The notes under the pieces: generated by a model
What the model was told of the DNA's origin: nothing
The model's database searches: none
What the model saw: only the letters and a program-made list of their open reading frames with translations
Source of the DNA: Mikrocytos mackini
Lineage: Eukaryota > Endomyxa > Ascetosporea > Mikrocytida > Mikrocytiidae
Length of the DNA: 40,127 bases
Direction of reading: 5' to 3'
Assembly: GCA_030180075.1 (NCBI GenBank)
Contig: JASNJN010000126.1
Coordinates: forward strand, 1 to 40,127
Shown: piece after piece, positions 30,090 through 40,127 of the stretch
Layout: each line of letters begins with the position of its first letter
Numbering within the stretch: position 1 is the stretch's first letter
Position numbers and translations under genes: made by a program

Positions 30090-30475
30090 GTGTACTGGGT
30101 TTCCATACAATGAATGTGAACATCGAGATTATTAAGATAATTAATAATTAAAAAATTAATCTATTTTTTGTTTTGAGAGAGATCTCATAAATAAATTAGA
30201 TTTACAAAACAAAATCTGGAATTGTGTTTATTTTGGTGCCGAATTTAATTGTCAAATGTTTGGTTATTTATTAATCATATAAGTAGTTACACGTGATGGT
30301 AATCGATTGTAATACGCTTCGGTTGGTGAGAAATTTATTTTTGGACATTCATTACAAACAATTTTACAATTTGTGTATGTTGACTTAATTAACTTAACAA
30401 CCAATATGCGTTCAATTTATACGTTTTAACACTCTGTTAGCAGATTCATCAATTTTAAAAATTTTAACTTTCAAC
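30090..30475. other. Intergenic region and leader of the 7TM gene
   Basis: AT-rich, no reading frame. The last part (TTTTAAAAATTTTAACTTTCAAC before the ATG) is an A/T-rich leader resembling those of other genes in the window. Confidence 0.4.
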
Positions 30476-31990
30476 ATGCTTTTCACTCTTCCCAGAGTCT
30501 CCCTTTTACTCTCAGTTGTTTGTCTTGTATATTCGAACTACATACCACCCTCTTACTTAACACTTGGTGTTCATATTTCCCAACAATCATCGTCCACCCA
30601 GTTTTCCATACACAACCTCATTCTCAACACTCCCAACACAGACACCAACTTACTCTTAATTTCAAATTACTTATCTTTAATTACACCCGAGCACTCTATA
30701 AGCGATCTTATTAAACACAAGCGAGAAGAAAGACTTTTAGCCATGAAAAGTAGCTTTTACCTTCCATACGAAACCTCCTACAACGACCAAGTACAAAAAA
30801 TAATTGGCAACTCGCAATATGCATGCTACGAGCTAATCGACAACAAACGGAAAGCTTCTACAAACTTTGGCCAACTAATCAATATGATCTCTCAACTTAA
30901 TTTCTGCTTCGAATTTGGCCATTTGAAAACCCTTAAAGACCAAAAGTTGTACGCTTTTTACCACCCAATTAAATCTAAAGGAGCAACTACAACCGTAGGC
31001 TTTTCGTACGTTTTACCAGTTACAGGAAAGACAGCAAACAATACAAATCTTTTGAAAGAAAAACAGGAAATATTCGAATTTGTTGATGTAAAATACCAAC
31101 ACAATATGGTTTTTGACTGTTTAAACTTTTCTACCTATGGAAAATTTCTAGAAGAAATAAACGACGTTTACAAAAACAGCAAACCAGTAACGTACGTTTT
31201 TATAGCGAGATGTGAACACGGGTGTATTACAACTGAAGAGTCAATTTATGCGCTTCTTACTAAAATAGCGTCTTTAGTATTCTTTGTGCTTTTCTTCTTC
31301 TTTATGCTTAAATTGATGGTATTTAAGTATTCAATACAGTACGAAGAAACTATGCAAGTTGTATATTTTACTTCCAATTTAATATTTGCCACTGTGGCTT
31401 CAGTGTGGTACTTAAACAAAAGAACACTTTCTTTTCTGGAAGTTTTTTCTTACAATTTGGCGCACATGTTCATGGGTATAAGTTTGGGGGTTTTTACGAT
31501 GTTGATGTTAAGCGATGAGTTTAAATTCCACAATGCTTTGGTACATTTAAACAACTTCCTTGTGTCCATTGTGTTCTTTATAGCATTCATTGTGAACATG
31601 ATATTCAGTATGATTCCAAAGAGACACTTAAAACTGCAAATTTACAGAAGTTGGACACTAATGTTGATTTACATTTTTATTTTCTTTACAGCTGGGATAA
31701 TCAAGTCAAAAAGGCTTAACTCAGGAAGACAAGTACAAGGAACAAGTTTTGCAAAGAGAAAGATATTGTTCTTGTTGCTTATGATTGGATTCGTTACATT
31801 CTTAGGACTCTTTATGTTCAAAATAGTAGAAGAAAAAGGTGGACACCGGGTAATAGATTGTGAAATTATTATAATGGCTGTATTGATTAACTTGATTGGA
31901 ATGCTGTTCATTTTATTCCAAGTTGGAAATAGAAAAAGAAGAGTGAGAAAAAGCCCTAAAAAACTCAATGTTAAGAAAGATGATAAATAA
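30476..31990 (+). CDS. Seven-transmembrane protein with N-terminal lumenal/extracellular domain, 504 aa
   Basis: Residues 1-20 ('MLFTLPRVSLLLSVVCLVYS') are a signal peptide. About 21-255 form a soluble extracytoplasmic domain with five cysteines (117, 144, 215, 246, 250) and one 'NNTN' sequon. Seven hydrophobic helices follow at about 260-283, 294-313, 321-345, 358-380, 391-410, 428-451 and 463-484, then a very basic C-terminal tail ('GNRKRRVRKSPKKLNVKKDDK'). Signal peptide plus globular domain plus 7 TM is the architecture of the GOST (GPR107/GPR108/TMEM87) and Wntless-like families, which act in Golgi-endosome traffic. I cannot confirm family motifs, so this is only a topology-based suggestion. 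The uninterrupted frame over 1.5 kb supports an intronless host gene. Confidence 0.8.
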   Translation: MLFTLPRVSLLLSVVCLVYSNYIPPSYLTLGVHISQQSSSTQFSIHNLILNTPNTDTNLLLISNYLSLITPEHSISDLIKHKREERLLAMKSSFYLPYETSYNDQVQKIIGNSQYACYELIDNKRKASTNFGQLINMISQLNFCFEFGHLKTLKDQKLYAFYHPIKSKGATTTVGFSYVLPVTGKTANNTNLLKEKQEIFEFVDVKYQHNMVFDCLNFSTYGKFLEEINDVYKNSKPVTYVFIARCEHGCITTEESIYALLTKIASLVFFVLFFFFMLKLMVFKYSIQYEETMQVVYFTSNLIFATVASVWYLNKRTLSFLEVFSYNLAHMFMGISLGVFTMLMLSDEFKFHNALVHLNNFLVSIVFFIAFIVNMIFSMIPKRHLKLQIYRSWTLMLIYIFIFFTAGIIKSKRLNSGRQVQGTSFAKRKILFLLLMIGFVTFLGLFMFKIVEEKGGHRVIDCEIIIMAVLINLIGMLFILFQVGNRKRRVRKSPKKLNVKKDDK

Positions 31991-32369
31991 TTTGGGCGTT
32001 TGTTCTATATAAGATACAAAAAAATTATATTGAACATTAAGTTTGTTGTAGACATGTAAAAATTGGTAAAATGTAACGCTTTGTGTTTGTTGTAATATTT
32101 TAAGGATATTTTAAATCTAAATTAAAATATATTTTATATTAATAAGCATCAAGTCGAAACGAATCAAATCTTTAAAACGGTTTTAGACAAATTTTACTCA
32201 TCTACAGCCTTAATTACAATTTCGTCTATTATGTCTTAAACTCAAAACAAATTAATAACATTTTAAACAAAGAATTGTATTAAAGTTAAAGCAACAACAA
32301 TAGAAGCATTTCAAAACTATAAACAAATCGTAAAATACTTACGTCCTAAATAAAACTCGCCCATCAATG
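31991..32369. other. Convergent intergenic region
   Basis: Lies between the 3' ends of the 7TM gene (+) and the coiled-coil gene (-). AT-rich, with no repeat or frame of interest; it must hold both polyadenylation sites. Confidence 0.45.
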
Positions 32370-33533
32370 TCATTTTGTATCTGAATAATCTTCAATGTAT
32401 ACCTTTTCTGATGCAACTTCCAATAGTTTCTTTTGTATATCATTGATTAAAGTCTGTATTTTAAGCATTCTTTGTTTTAAATGATGAACTACGTTTAAAA
32501 CTTCCAGTTTCACAACTGCATAATATTGTTTTATTTTTTCTATTATCTTTTCCAAATCAAAATCAATTTCCATGCTATCATTTTCTTCTTCTCCTCCTTC
32601 TTTACTGCCTTCGTTAATAATCTCGCTGTTTTGATAGTTAGAAGGGATCTTTTCTAATTTGTTAACAATTGCATTTTTATAAAGGTTAAAATTATCCATA
32701 ATTATTTTCGTCTTTTCTATTAGTTTAATGTTTCGAAGGTATTTCTGGTGCTTTTCAAGAACGCCCGTGAGCTGCTGGGCTTTCTCATTGGCGAGTATAA
32801 TGCTATTCCGGTATGTAGTCGAAGTGTGTCGCATTTTGGTCATTGGTGAACCGAAAAAAATGTCCGCGTCAAAGTTTGAGGAGCTGTTGTCATTGGGGGT
32901 GTTTAATGTTAACAAGATTTTTAAAAGCTTCTTGTTAACCCGCTTGAGTTTGGAATGCACTGAAATGACATATAAACTTAGATCATTGAAGAGTGAAACC
33001 GTTTCGTTTGTATTTTCTTCGTATGCATTAATTAAAACCTTTAATCTTTCAATTAAGTCGTTTGTGAAGAAACGATCGTTTAACTTTTCATTCAGCCCGG
33101 TCATTGATTGGTAGTAGGCGTAAGATATCCTGTAGTCAAGTCCATCAAAACTCAAGGCGCTAAACCCTATTATAGGGATGAATTCTTCAGTTTGATGATT
33201 TTTGTTAGAATTTAACTTTTCAAATGGTTGAGAATTTGCGCTATTATTACTATCTTCGGATTCTGTGTATGAGAACATTGGAACGTGCTCCGACAGTATA
33301 TGTTGACTGTTGTTATTAATTATTAGGTTTACTGTTCTAGGTTGGTGGTTTAAGGTTTCAACCTCTTTGTTGGCATCTTCAATCACTTGATGATGTGGCT
33401 TAGCGAATTCGTTTTCGTCCATTGTTACTTTTTTTGAACCTATACTAGGCATTGTTGTTTTATCATATGCCCATGATGATGATTTCACATTTATAAGAAC
33501 ATTGAGCAAAACTATGATACTTTGTAAATTCAT
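32370..33533 (-). CDS. Secreted coiled-coil protein, 387 aa, family unknown
   Basis: Residues 1-18 ('MNLQSIIVLLNVLINVKS') are a signal peptide; there is no further membrane segment. Residues about 20-130 are Asn/Ser/Glu-rich and probably disordered. From about 145 to 380 the sequence is strongly helical with heptad-like spacing ('LNEKLNDRFFTNDLIERLKVL', 'KLKRVNKKLLKILLTLN', 'RMLKIQTLINDIQKKLLEV'). An acidic patch ('EGSKEGGEEENDSME') lies at about 309-323. No cysteine-rich motif or known domain. A secreted, helical, low-complexity protein in such a genome could be structural (wall or surface) or an effector, but the sequence does not decide. The start ATG follows an A/T-rich leader. Confidence 0.75.
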   Translation of the reverse strand: MNLQSIIVLLNVLINVKSSSWAYDKTTMPSIGSKKVTMDENEFAKPHHQVIEDANKEVETLNHQPRTVNLIINNNSQHILSEHVPMFSYTESEDSNNSANSQPFEKLNSNKNHQTEEFIPIIGFSALSFDGLDYRISYAYYQSMTGLNEKLNDRFFTNDLIERLKVLINAYEENTNETVSLFNDLSLYVISVHSKLKRVNKKLLKILLTLNTPNDNSSSNFDADIFFGSPMTKMRHTSTTYRNSIILANEKAQQLTGVLEKHQKYLRNIKLIEKTKIIMDNFNLYKNAIVNKLEKIPSNYQNSEIINEGSKEGGEEENDSMEIDFDLEKIIEKIKQYYAVVKLEVLNVVHHLKQRMLKIQTLINDIQKKLLEVASEKVYIEDYSDTK

Positions 33534-35760
33534 ATTATTTTTATGATGTAATTTATAAAATTGAAAATCGTATTTAGGTGTAAAATTACGATATGTGTCA
33601 CCTAGGATGGCAATCTCTAGGGTTCGGAATCTATATAGGAAAATTATGGTTACACATGTGGAATAAATTCAACAAAAAATTCGTAAAATAATTAAGTGTC
33701 CCATATCTGAGAAACTAGGGACTACAGAAATAGGTCTTATTTTAGGTGGAAAACCTAGGCAATAAGCATAGAAATATGTTCAAAATAAGCTTTAAAAGTC
33801 GTTATAAATTTTCTATAAAATTATTTTAAACAAAAGTTTTGATTTCAAGTAATAGATTTGACCATATTCGAAAGCCGGATCTTTTAATAAATATCACAAT
33901 TGACAAACCGTTCAATGGTTTTCCTAAACATCTACATTTTACTTGGAGTTTCTAAGAGTTCTAGATATTTTACTCTTTTCTAGGATTCCCTTCTTTAATT
34001 TGATATTCAATGGGAATCGCCCCAACAACAGTTTTGTGTTTTCTTCCGCAGTTAATAACTATTAAACTCAGAATATAGAATGGGACGACTTTTTATCACT
34101 TTCAATCCAAACCTTTTGGTATCAAATTAACAGAGAATGTTCATAACATTTTACAAATCCGCCCATTCGGATGTACTTAATCTAGTGATTAAATATTTCT
34201 CTATTGATGACTTTATTGATGGTATGTATCGCCAAGGGTTTATGCTTGCTTTACACCAATTTAAATGTTACATTGGATATGGATTATAATATCTTCTGTT
34301 ATTTTCATTTTAACTGTTTTCTATCTCACTTAAACTACTTCTAAGTTATTTTAAGTTTGCATGTGTACGGGAAGAACTTTTTCATATATGAATACAGGTT
34401 ATAAATAGAAGTTCACTCGCAAAATATTGTTGGAAATTTTGACAAATCGTAGATATTTTCTATGGACGAGGGATTTTATGATTAACTGTACCTGTTATTA
34501 AATTTATAATATCCAAAACAAAACCTTGTACAGGTGAACCTCGATATAGTCATCTTTTTTATGTCACTTCCCTCTTATGTCACTGTTTACCCAGTTAAAA
34601 AAAGAAGAATATAGTGGGGTTTGTCAAGTTGAACAGAGGAAAATAGCAATCAAAACGCATGCAAAACAATGCCATTTATTAAATATTTGTGTTTATTTTA
34701 ATATAATACGTTTATTTTATATACTATACTTTTGTAAAAAGATGATTTAAAATATTCGGTTTTAGTCATTTTTAAAAATTAAAATTTTATTTTTTATGTG
34801 AAAATGGTGGCATAATATTGTTTGGTTTGAAATAGACCGTTGTTAATATATCAAAACACATTGAATGCCTTAGATAAACTTGTCATATAGTTTTTTATAA
34901 AATTATTTTTCAAAATTTAGTTTCTAAGAATATCTTAACAATCCTAGTGACAGCATTCAACAATGAAACGACTACTAGCTCCACTTCGAATCTCGAAGAT
35001 TCATCTCGTAAAATACATTAATTGATAAATAGCCATTCCCAATAGACCAATTTACAACATAAGTTACCGGCACTTGAGCTGTATAGACAACTATTTCAAT
35101 TCAAGAACTTTCTGCTTGACGTACAACACCAAAAGAATAAAGTACTAATCGGGCTTGTGTATTCTGTATATAAAGCCCATGCTATTTAAACTGAATTCGA
35201 AGCCAACATCTGAAATTAGACTTACATATAAGACACTAACAATGGATACGAATTAGTTGGCCTAATGGTATCGGCATGGTGTTAAAGAAAATGGGGGATG
35301 TATATAGAAGGAGTTATAGAGATATCAAACCAATTTGTGAAAGTAAAACTACAACATAGGGGTTCTTTAAAAATGATATGGATTTGTCTTTATGTTAGGA
35401 AATAAATGGCTTAATTGTTGGCAGTATATGTTATCATGTGTTTATTTATAGGACTATAATTAATTATTTAATAATGTACACATTGAATTAGTGAAAGTTT
35501 ATTTAAAGACATTATTATATTATTATTGAAAATATTCCAAATAAATTGATGTACGATTATTGAAATTCATTTTTGCAGTTGAACTAGTATTTTAATAATT
35601 AATTTAAATTTAATAGGTGTATAATTTAATTATTTAGTTTTTGCTTCTGTTTAAGTTTGTGGTATATCAAATTTGTTTATTTCTTTTGACTCTTTAATAT
35701 TCTTTTAACCCTGTTTCATTGATTATTAATCTGTCTTACTGTCTAATATAACTGAATTGA
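33534..35760. other. AT-rich intergenic region without supported genes
   Basis: No frame longer than about 60 codons with coding character. At about 34533-34637, CAGGTGAACCTCGATATAG and the roughly mirrored ATATAGTGGGGTTTGTCAAG suggest a small (about 100 bp) pogo-like MITE, weakly supported. At 35256-35274 a sequence resembles a tRNA A box but no tRNA can be folded. Confidence 0.4.
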
Positions 35761-35788
35761 TGCCCAAATATTCGGTTACAAATGTAAT

Positions 35789-35884
35789 TGCCTCAAAAAG
35801 TGTGTAATTGCCTCAAAATTTTGTATTTGCCTCATTTTAGAAGTTCTGCCTCAAAATCTTGTGTGTGCCTCATTTGTGCTGTGG
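35789..35884 (+). repeat. Tandem array of ~19-bp TGCCTCA units (5 copies)
   Basis: TGCCTCA starts at 35789, 35809, 35828, 35847 and 35866, i.e. spacing 20, 19, 19, 19. The sequence between the heptamers is A/T-rich and poorly conserved. It lies outside any gene. Confidence 0.85.
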
Positions 35885-36079
35885 CTAGGGTTTCCCCAGA
35901 CCGGATAATCGAATAATCGAAACCCGGATATTCAGTGTTTTTCTGGACCGTCGAGAATCGATTTTTTTCGATTTTTTTGCATAATATTAGCGAAAAATGA
36001 ATAGTATAGGGATGATACACATAAATAATATCATATTGATTGATTATTGATGTTTAATAGTTTCTGTAGTGTTTTTAAT

Positions 36080-36620
36080 TTTTAAAATATTAAAATTTCA
36101 AAGAAAATCATGACACTTCATGACAACACTACAAGCTATTACCAACCTTAAAGAGATGTGTCGAACCCTGGGACGAAGAGACAAATACTGTCTACTCGTC
36201 AAATGAACAACCAGAGGTAGTATGGCTCCAGTCGCGGAAGCCGACCAGGAGGTATTCAAAGTAGTACTTGAACTTACAAAGAAGTCTAAAAGGAAGACCA
36301 TTGCCCAAATGATGGGAGAAATCGGTCCTTTAATACAAATACAAAAGCTAGCACTTGTGACAAGGGAGATTGGGCGCAAAGGTTGATCTATTTAAAGATT
36401 TAAGATCTTTACCACAGCGTTGCCAAAGAGAAGAAATTAAATACCAGCGGTGGTTAGAAGAATACCCTGAGTAAATGGAGAAAGCCCTACAAAAAGCGGC
36501 GGCATGTAATATTTACAAAAAATATTTCAATTTTGAAAGAAAAGTGAAAGTCTCCCAAAACAAACCAAAGATAATGAGGAGCAAGATCAATTAAAATGCA
36601 CAAACAACAAATCTTAAACA
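36080..36620 (+). other. Possible decayed coding sequence, unidentified
   Basis: Less AT-rich than its flanks. In alternating phases it reads hydrophilic, protein-like segments with charged residues ('EMCRTLGRRDKYC', 'VAEADQEVFKVVLELTKKS', 'KVDLFKDLRSLPQRCQREE'), broken by several stops. It looks like the remnant of a transposon or gene, but I cannot recognise the family. Confidence 0.35.
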
Positions 36621-36813
36621 AGTTTATCAACTCATAAAGTAAAAGCACATTTGACCCTGTGAAATACAGAGGTAAACTTGGTGTTATGGGAAAACATCAT
36701 AAAACAAGTTATATAAATCCTACATCAAGTAGCGATTCAAAAGAATTGGCGAAAAGCTTGACGCAATGTATAAAGTCAATTCCCTGAAATAAGCAGCGGA
36801 TTATACGTTCAAA

Positions 36814-38504
36814 CCATAGATGGGACTTTTTGAATGACTAATTGACTAATTCGTCAACCGACTAATATTTTGTTTTGACTAACACAGCGATTGACTAATT
36901 GCGCCGTTTAGTAAATTGACAGTTTTTGGTGTTTGACAGTTTTTTTTAGAAATGGTGACTAATGTGTCACGTTTTAGGTACAAACTGTCAATTTGATTTT
37001 GTCGGCTTTAGTTAATTTGGCCAAAAAATCGACGTATTCAATTTTTTTTCGAAATTGACTAATTAGTCAATTTTTTGTCACTTTTTTTGACTAATTTTTT
37101 AAAAAATAAATTTTAAAGCTAAACTTCAAGGGTAAATTTTCTAATAAAAAANTTTTGAAAAAAAAATTTTTATGATCGAAACGCATATTCACGCTATTTT
37201 ATTAAAAAAATTTTTTTGTAGAAAAAATTTTTTTTCTAAGGGTGTATACACGAATTTTTTAGAAAATGTTTGACTCAAAATATATACAATATTTCAAAAA
37301 TAAATTGAAATTTTTTTAATAAATTATGTGTTTTTAAGAGATCTCGCGATTCCACATCTCAGAATTATTTTCTGAATTTTTATTTATCGTAAAATGAAAA
37401 AATAAAAAATATGCTACATAAATCTCAAAAAATGGGGTCACGATTATAGGCCCCATATTGAAAAAAATTCTTACCGAAAGAAATATGTTAAAATATAGCT
37501 CATTTTAACATTTTGATAATTTTTTCAAAATAAATTGAAAATAAATATTGTGGTTTTTAAGTCGACCAAAAAACACACTTTTTCAAAAATTTAAAATTTT
37601 TTTGAAAAGAAAAAAATTCGTACAAAAAATTTTTGTGGAAATTTGTTTAAATGACGATAATAAGAAAAATAAAGTAAAAAATTTTTTGTACGAATTTTTT
37701 TCTTTTNNNAAAAATTTNAAATTTTTGAAAAAGTGTGTTTTTTGGTCGACCNAAAAACCACAAAATTTATTTTCAATTTATTTTGAAAAAATTATCAAAA
37801 TGTTAAAATGAGCTATATTTTAACATATTTCTTTCGGTAAAATTTTTTTCAATATGGGGCCTATAGTCGTGACCCCATTTTTTGAGATTTATGTAGCATA
37901 TTTTTTATTTTTTTATTTTACGATAAATAAAAATTCAGAAAATAATTCTGAGATATGGAATCGCGAGATCTCTTAAAAACACATAATTTATTTAAAAAAA
38001 TTTCAATTTATTTTTGAAATATTGTATATATTTTGAGTCAAACATTTTCCAAAAAATTCGTGTATACAGTATACACCCTTAGAAAAAAAATTTTTTCGAC
38101 AAAAAAATTTTTTTAATAAAATAGCGTGAATAAGCGTTTTCGATCATAAAAATTTTTTTTTCAAAATTTTTTTATTAGAAAATTTACCCTTGAAGTTCGG
38201 CTTTAAAATTTATTTTTTAAAAAATTAGTCAAAAAAGTGACAAAAAATTGACTAATTAGTCAATTTCGAAAAAAAATTGAATACGTCGATTTTTTGGCCA
38301 AATTGACTAAAGCCGACAAAATCAAATTGACAGTTTGTACCTAAAACGTGACACATTAGTCACAATTTCTAGAAAAAACTGTCAAACACCAAAAACTGTC
38401 AATTGACTAAACGGCGCAATTAGTCGATCGCTGTGTTAGTCAAAACAAAATATTAGTCGGTTGACGAATTAGTCAATTAGTCATTCAAAAAGTCCCATCT
38501 ATGG
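36814..38504. mobile_element. 1.69-kb palindromic foldback element
   Basis: Two arms, 36814-37634 and 37676-38504, are inverted copies along their whole length, leaving a loop of only about 40 bp centred at about 37655. The ends are CCATAGATGGGACTTTTTG and its exact inverse; TA occurs symmetrically at the borders (taGATGGG...CCCATCta). The outer 250 bp of each arm repeats TGACTAAT/TTGACTAATTAGTCAA many times, resembling the TGTCAA-rich element at 20565. No coding capacity. Differences are few: a short GTATACAG insertion in the right arm and several single changes. Ns at 37152, 37707-37709, 37718 and 37752 mark places where the palindrome was hard to assemble. Confidence 0.88.
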
Positions 38505-39197
38505 AATAAACATTCTTTTGATTTATGTTTCATAGGCCTATGCATAAGTAATCATTCTTCTAATCTTCTTTGTTCGAACTCCTCATTTAATATTTTGTTT
38601 GTTGTGGGGTCATTTGATTATATTTGTACTCATGATTTTAGGTGTTTTCATGAGGAAGCGAAATTAACTCCAATTTTGATACTCTTGATAGAGAAAAACG
38701 GTTAAAATTCAGCTGGTACAGATTATTCTGCTGATACAATTTAGATATACCCGACATATATGCGATTCTTTTCATACAGAGTGGCTAGAGTAGAATGAAT
38801 CTTGTGGTGGACAGATTTAGTAACTTTGGAAGTTATTGAAGTATAATATGTAGGGCTGTGTGTATAGAAAGTGCTTTGGCGTTCTGTGCTACATATGAGC
38901 AGTGATCACAATTCATATAAAAATTTAAAATTTAGAAAATTTATTTTTGATTAGTCTTGTATATAAGGTAGTTATATACCAATTTTCACGCCATATATAC
39001 TCATTTATCCTCTTTATACAACATAATGAATCTTGTAGTCTTGTTTAACTACCAAATTTAAAAATAACAAAATTCATTGTAAAATTTCCGGGTGTGTTTT
39101 TAAACAACAAATTTTACTAGAAATATACAGTAGTGTAATTAAAAACAGAACAATATGGTTTAAAGAAACTATTATTGAAAAAATTGAGTCACCTTTT
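38505..39197. other. AT-rich stretch with no recognisable gene
   Basis: No reading frame, RNA gene or repeat that I can support. Confidence 0.4.
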
Positions 39198-39371
39198 TCA
39201 GATTCCTTCGGGAAGTCTTTTCAACCCTATTACTTCTTTCCGGCGGCTATAGTAATCGACGACTACAAGGAAAATTTGGTCACTCCCGCATTCTACTGGG
39301 ACTTTGAGATCTATTGCGATCTTCTCCCAGGCGTTCCTTGGCAGTCTACTCGGTTTTAAGGGCGTGGCATA
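39198..39371 (-). pseudogene. Gypsy-type integrase fragment (second element family)
   Basis: The minus strand encodes 'LPRNAWEKIAIDLKVPVE' and 'IFLVVVDYYSRRKEVIGLKRL'. This is the start of a retroviral-type integrase core: the first catalytic Asp in the 'IDL..P' motif, then the conserved 'VVVDYYSR' strand. The Asp is normally followed by x-Gly-Pro; here it is Lys-Val-Pro. The sequence differs from the integrase at 21679-23007, so it comes from another gypsy lineage. It is cut at 39372 by a hAT-type MITE and nothing recognisable follows at the other end. The ATG-started frame extends to 39416, but those first codons are MITE sequence. Confidence 0.75.
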
Positions 39372-39774
39372 CAGGGTTGCGTTTATGACAGGCATAAACC
39401 CTTTATGACATGACATGGGTTTTAACCGGTATAAACCGGATTAAACCATGTCAAAAACCTCAAAAATTTATATTTTGAAAATATTTTAAAAATTCCAAAA
39501 ATAATCTCAGTTGGAATTACTTAACGTAATCTCANGAGATTAGAAATAAAATATTTCCTGAAAAATCGAAAATCTCCAAAATCAAAGTAATAAAATATAA
39601 AAATAAAAATTTGCTAAAAATCGAAAATTTTATCCCCAAAATCTTCCAAAAATTAGTTCCTACCAAATTTTAGGTTTATGCCGGGTAAAACGTCAAAAAG
39701 GTTTATGACATGACGGTAATATCCGGTTTTTACCAGGGTGGTAAAAACCAGGTGGTTTTTACCTTACAACCCTG
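39372..39774. mobile_element. hAT-type MITE (403 bp, CAGGGTTG ends)
   Basis: It begins CAGGGTTG and ends CAACCCTG, the classic hAT terminus. Subterminal repeats 'TTTATGACATGAC' and 'GGTTTTTACC'/'GGTAAAAACC' are mirrored in both halves. No reading frame. Flanking octamers (gtggcata / gacccgtg) do not match. One N at 39535. Confidence 0.75.
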
Positions 39775-40127
39775 GACCCGTGTTGTGTGCACGTATTACT
39801 AGTAGATTGACTTTAATGACATTTTTTGAAAGTTTTTAAAATTTCTAAAACTATTAACAACACTTATTTAAGTTCAAATTCAAACGTTTAAACTTCTAAA
39901 CTCCTGTTCCCGACACCGTTAATCGCATGGGAAAGGTATCTCGTCTTTGACGTTCACACGTCATAAATCATTGTAAAATTTTCTGAGAAACAACATATAT
40001 AATTATCAGTCAAAACTTTTTTTTTGGCAAAAGAGAAACTAATTATTTAANNNATACACAAAGCTATACAAGAGACATACCGAAGAAAACTGGAAAAAAG
40101 TGAACTCTAAAATTTCCGAATTTTTCG
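39775..40127. other. Window end, no recognisable gene
   Basis: AT-rich with an NNN gap at 40051-40053; nothing else supported. Confidence 0.4.

Noticed and set aside
32728-33114. 128-codon plus-strand frame
   Set aside because: It is the antisense shadow of the 387-aa coiled-coil gene.
35256-35274. tRNA A-box-like sequence (TTGGCCTAATGGTATCGGC)
   Set aside because: No acceptor, anticodon or T arm can be folded around it and no B box follows at the right distance.
35789-35884. CRISPR-like array
   Set aside because: The conserved part is only a heptamer every 19-20 bp, so there is no repeat-spacer structure.
37548-37811. 87-codon reading frame in the palindrome
   Set aside because: It is A/T-run coding (Lys/Phe/Asn-rich), contains Ns, and its mirror frame exists on the other strand because of the palindrome.

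Overview
The window is an AT-rich eukaryotic contig. About two thirds of it is transposon-derived and about a fifth (roughly 25.7-33.5 kb) holds ordinary single-copy genes. The putative host genes are short. They are essentially intronless, with at most one candidate intron of about 31 nt. Their start codons sit in A/T-rich leaders, and most encode secreted or membrane proteins. The transposon mix is Ty3/gypsy, MULE, hAT, Merlin-like, pogo/Tc1-like and many MITEs. Together this fits a TE-rich unicellular parasite such as a large-genome microsporidian, but I see no lineage-diagnostic gene, so this assignment is an inference. Scattered single N and NNN positions (42, 2389, 8392, 19462-19464, 20799, 20877, 20902, 37152, 37707-37709, 37718, 37752, 39535, 40051-40053) fall mostly inside repeats and mark uncertain assembly.

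Layout. 1.0-2.4 kb holds a decayed MULE transposase (+), followed directly by two MITE-like elements (2.4-3.4 kb). 5.7-9.2 kb holds a decayed hAT transposase (+) and a pogo-like TA-flanked element, bracketed by two inverted copies of the same 364-bp MITE. 9.5-9.9 kb is the SWIM-finger tail of another MULE. 9.93-15.30 kb is a MULE with very long (~1.69 kb), almost identical inverted arms. The arms carry a broken Merlin-like fragment and the transposase N-terminus, and the transposase core is split by a hAT-type MITE with a perfect 8-bp target duplication. Two more hAT-type MITEs lie at 15.5 and 15.9-16.4 kb.

17.95-20.5 kb is a 785-codon reading frame on the minus strand. It joins the N-terminal half of a hAT transposase to the C-terminal half of a MULE transposase exactly at an NNN gap. 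20.6-21.0 kb is a TGTCAA-rich repeat. 21.03-25.22 kb is a nearly full-length Ty3/gypsy element (minus strand) with gag, protease, RT, RNase H and integrase. It carries several inactivating lesions and a TA-flanked MITE, and its terminal repeats are extraordinarily short (40 bp seen).

The gene island contains a 292-aa secreted or type I membrane protein (+), a small SAM-domain protein (+) that needs an intron or frameshift, a 214-aa type I membrane protein (-), a tRNA with anticodon UAA (+), a 504-aa seven-transmembrane protein with a lumenal/extracellular N-domain (+), and a 387-aa secreted coiled-coil protein (-). I recognise no pathway linking them. The shared theme is secretion or membrane exposure.

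The right part (33.5-40.1 kb) has no convincing gene. It holds a 20-bp tandem array (35.8 kb), a 1.69-kb near-perfect palindromic foldback element (36.8-38.5 kb), a fragment of a second gypsy-type integrase (39.2-39.4 kb) and a hAT-type MITE (39.37-39.77 kb).
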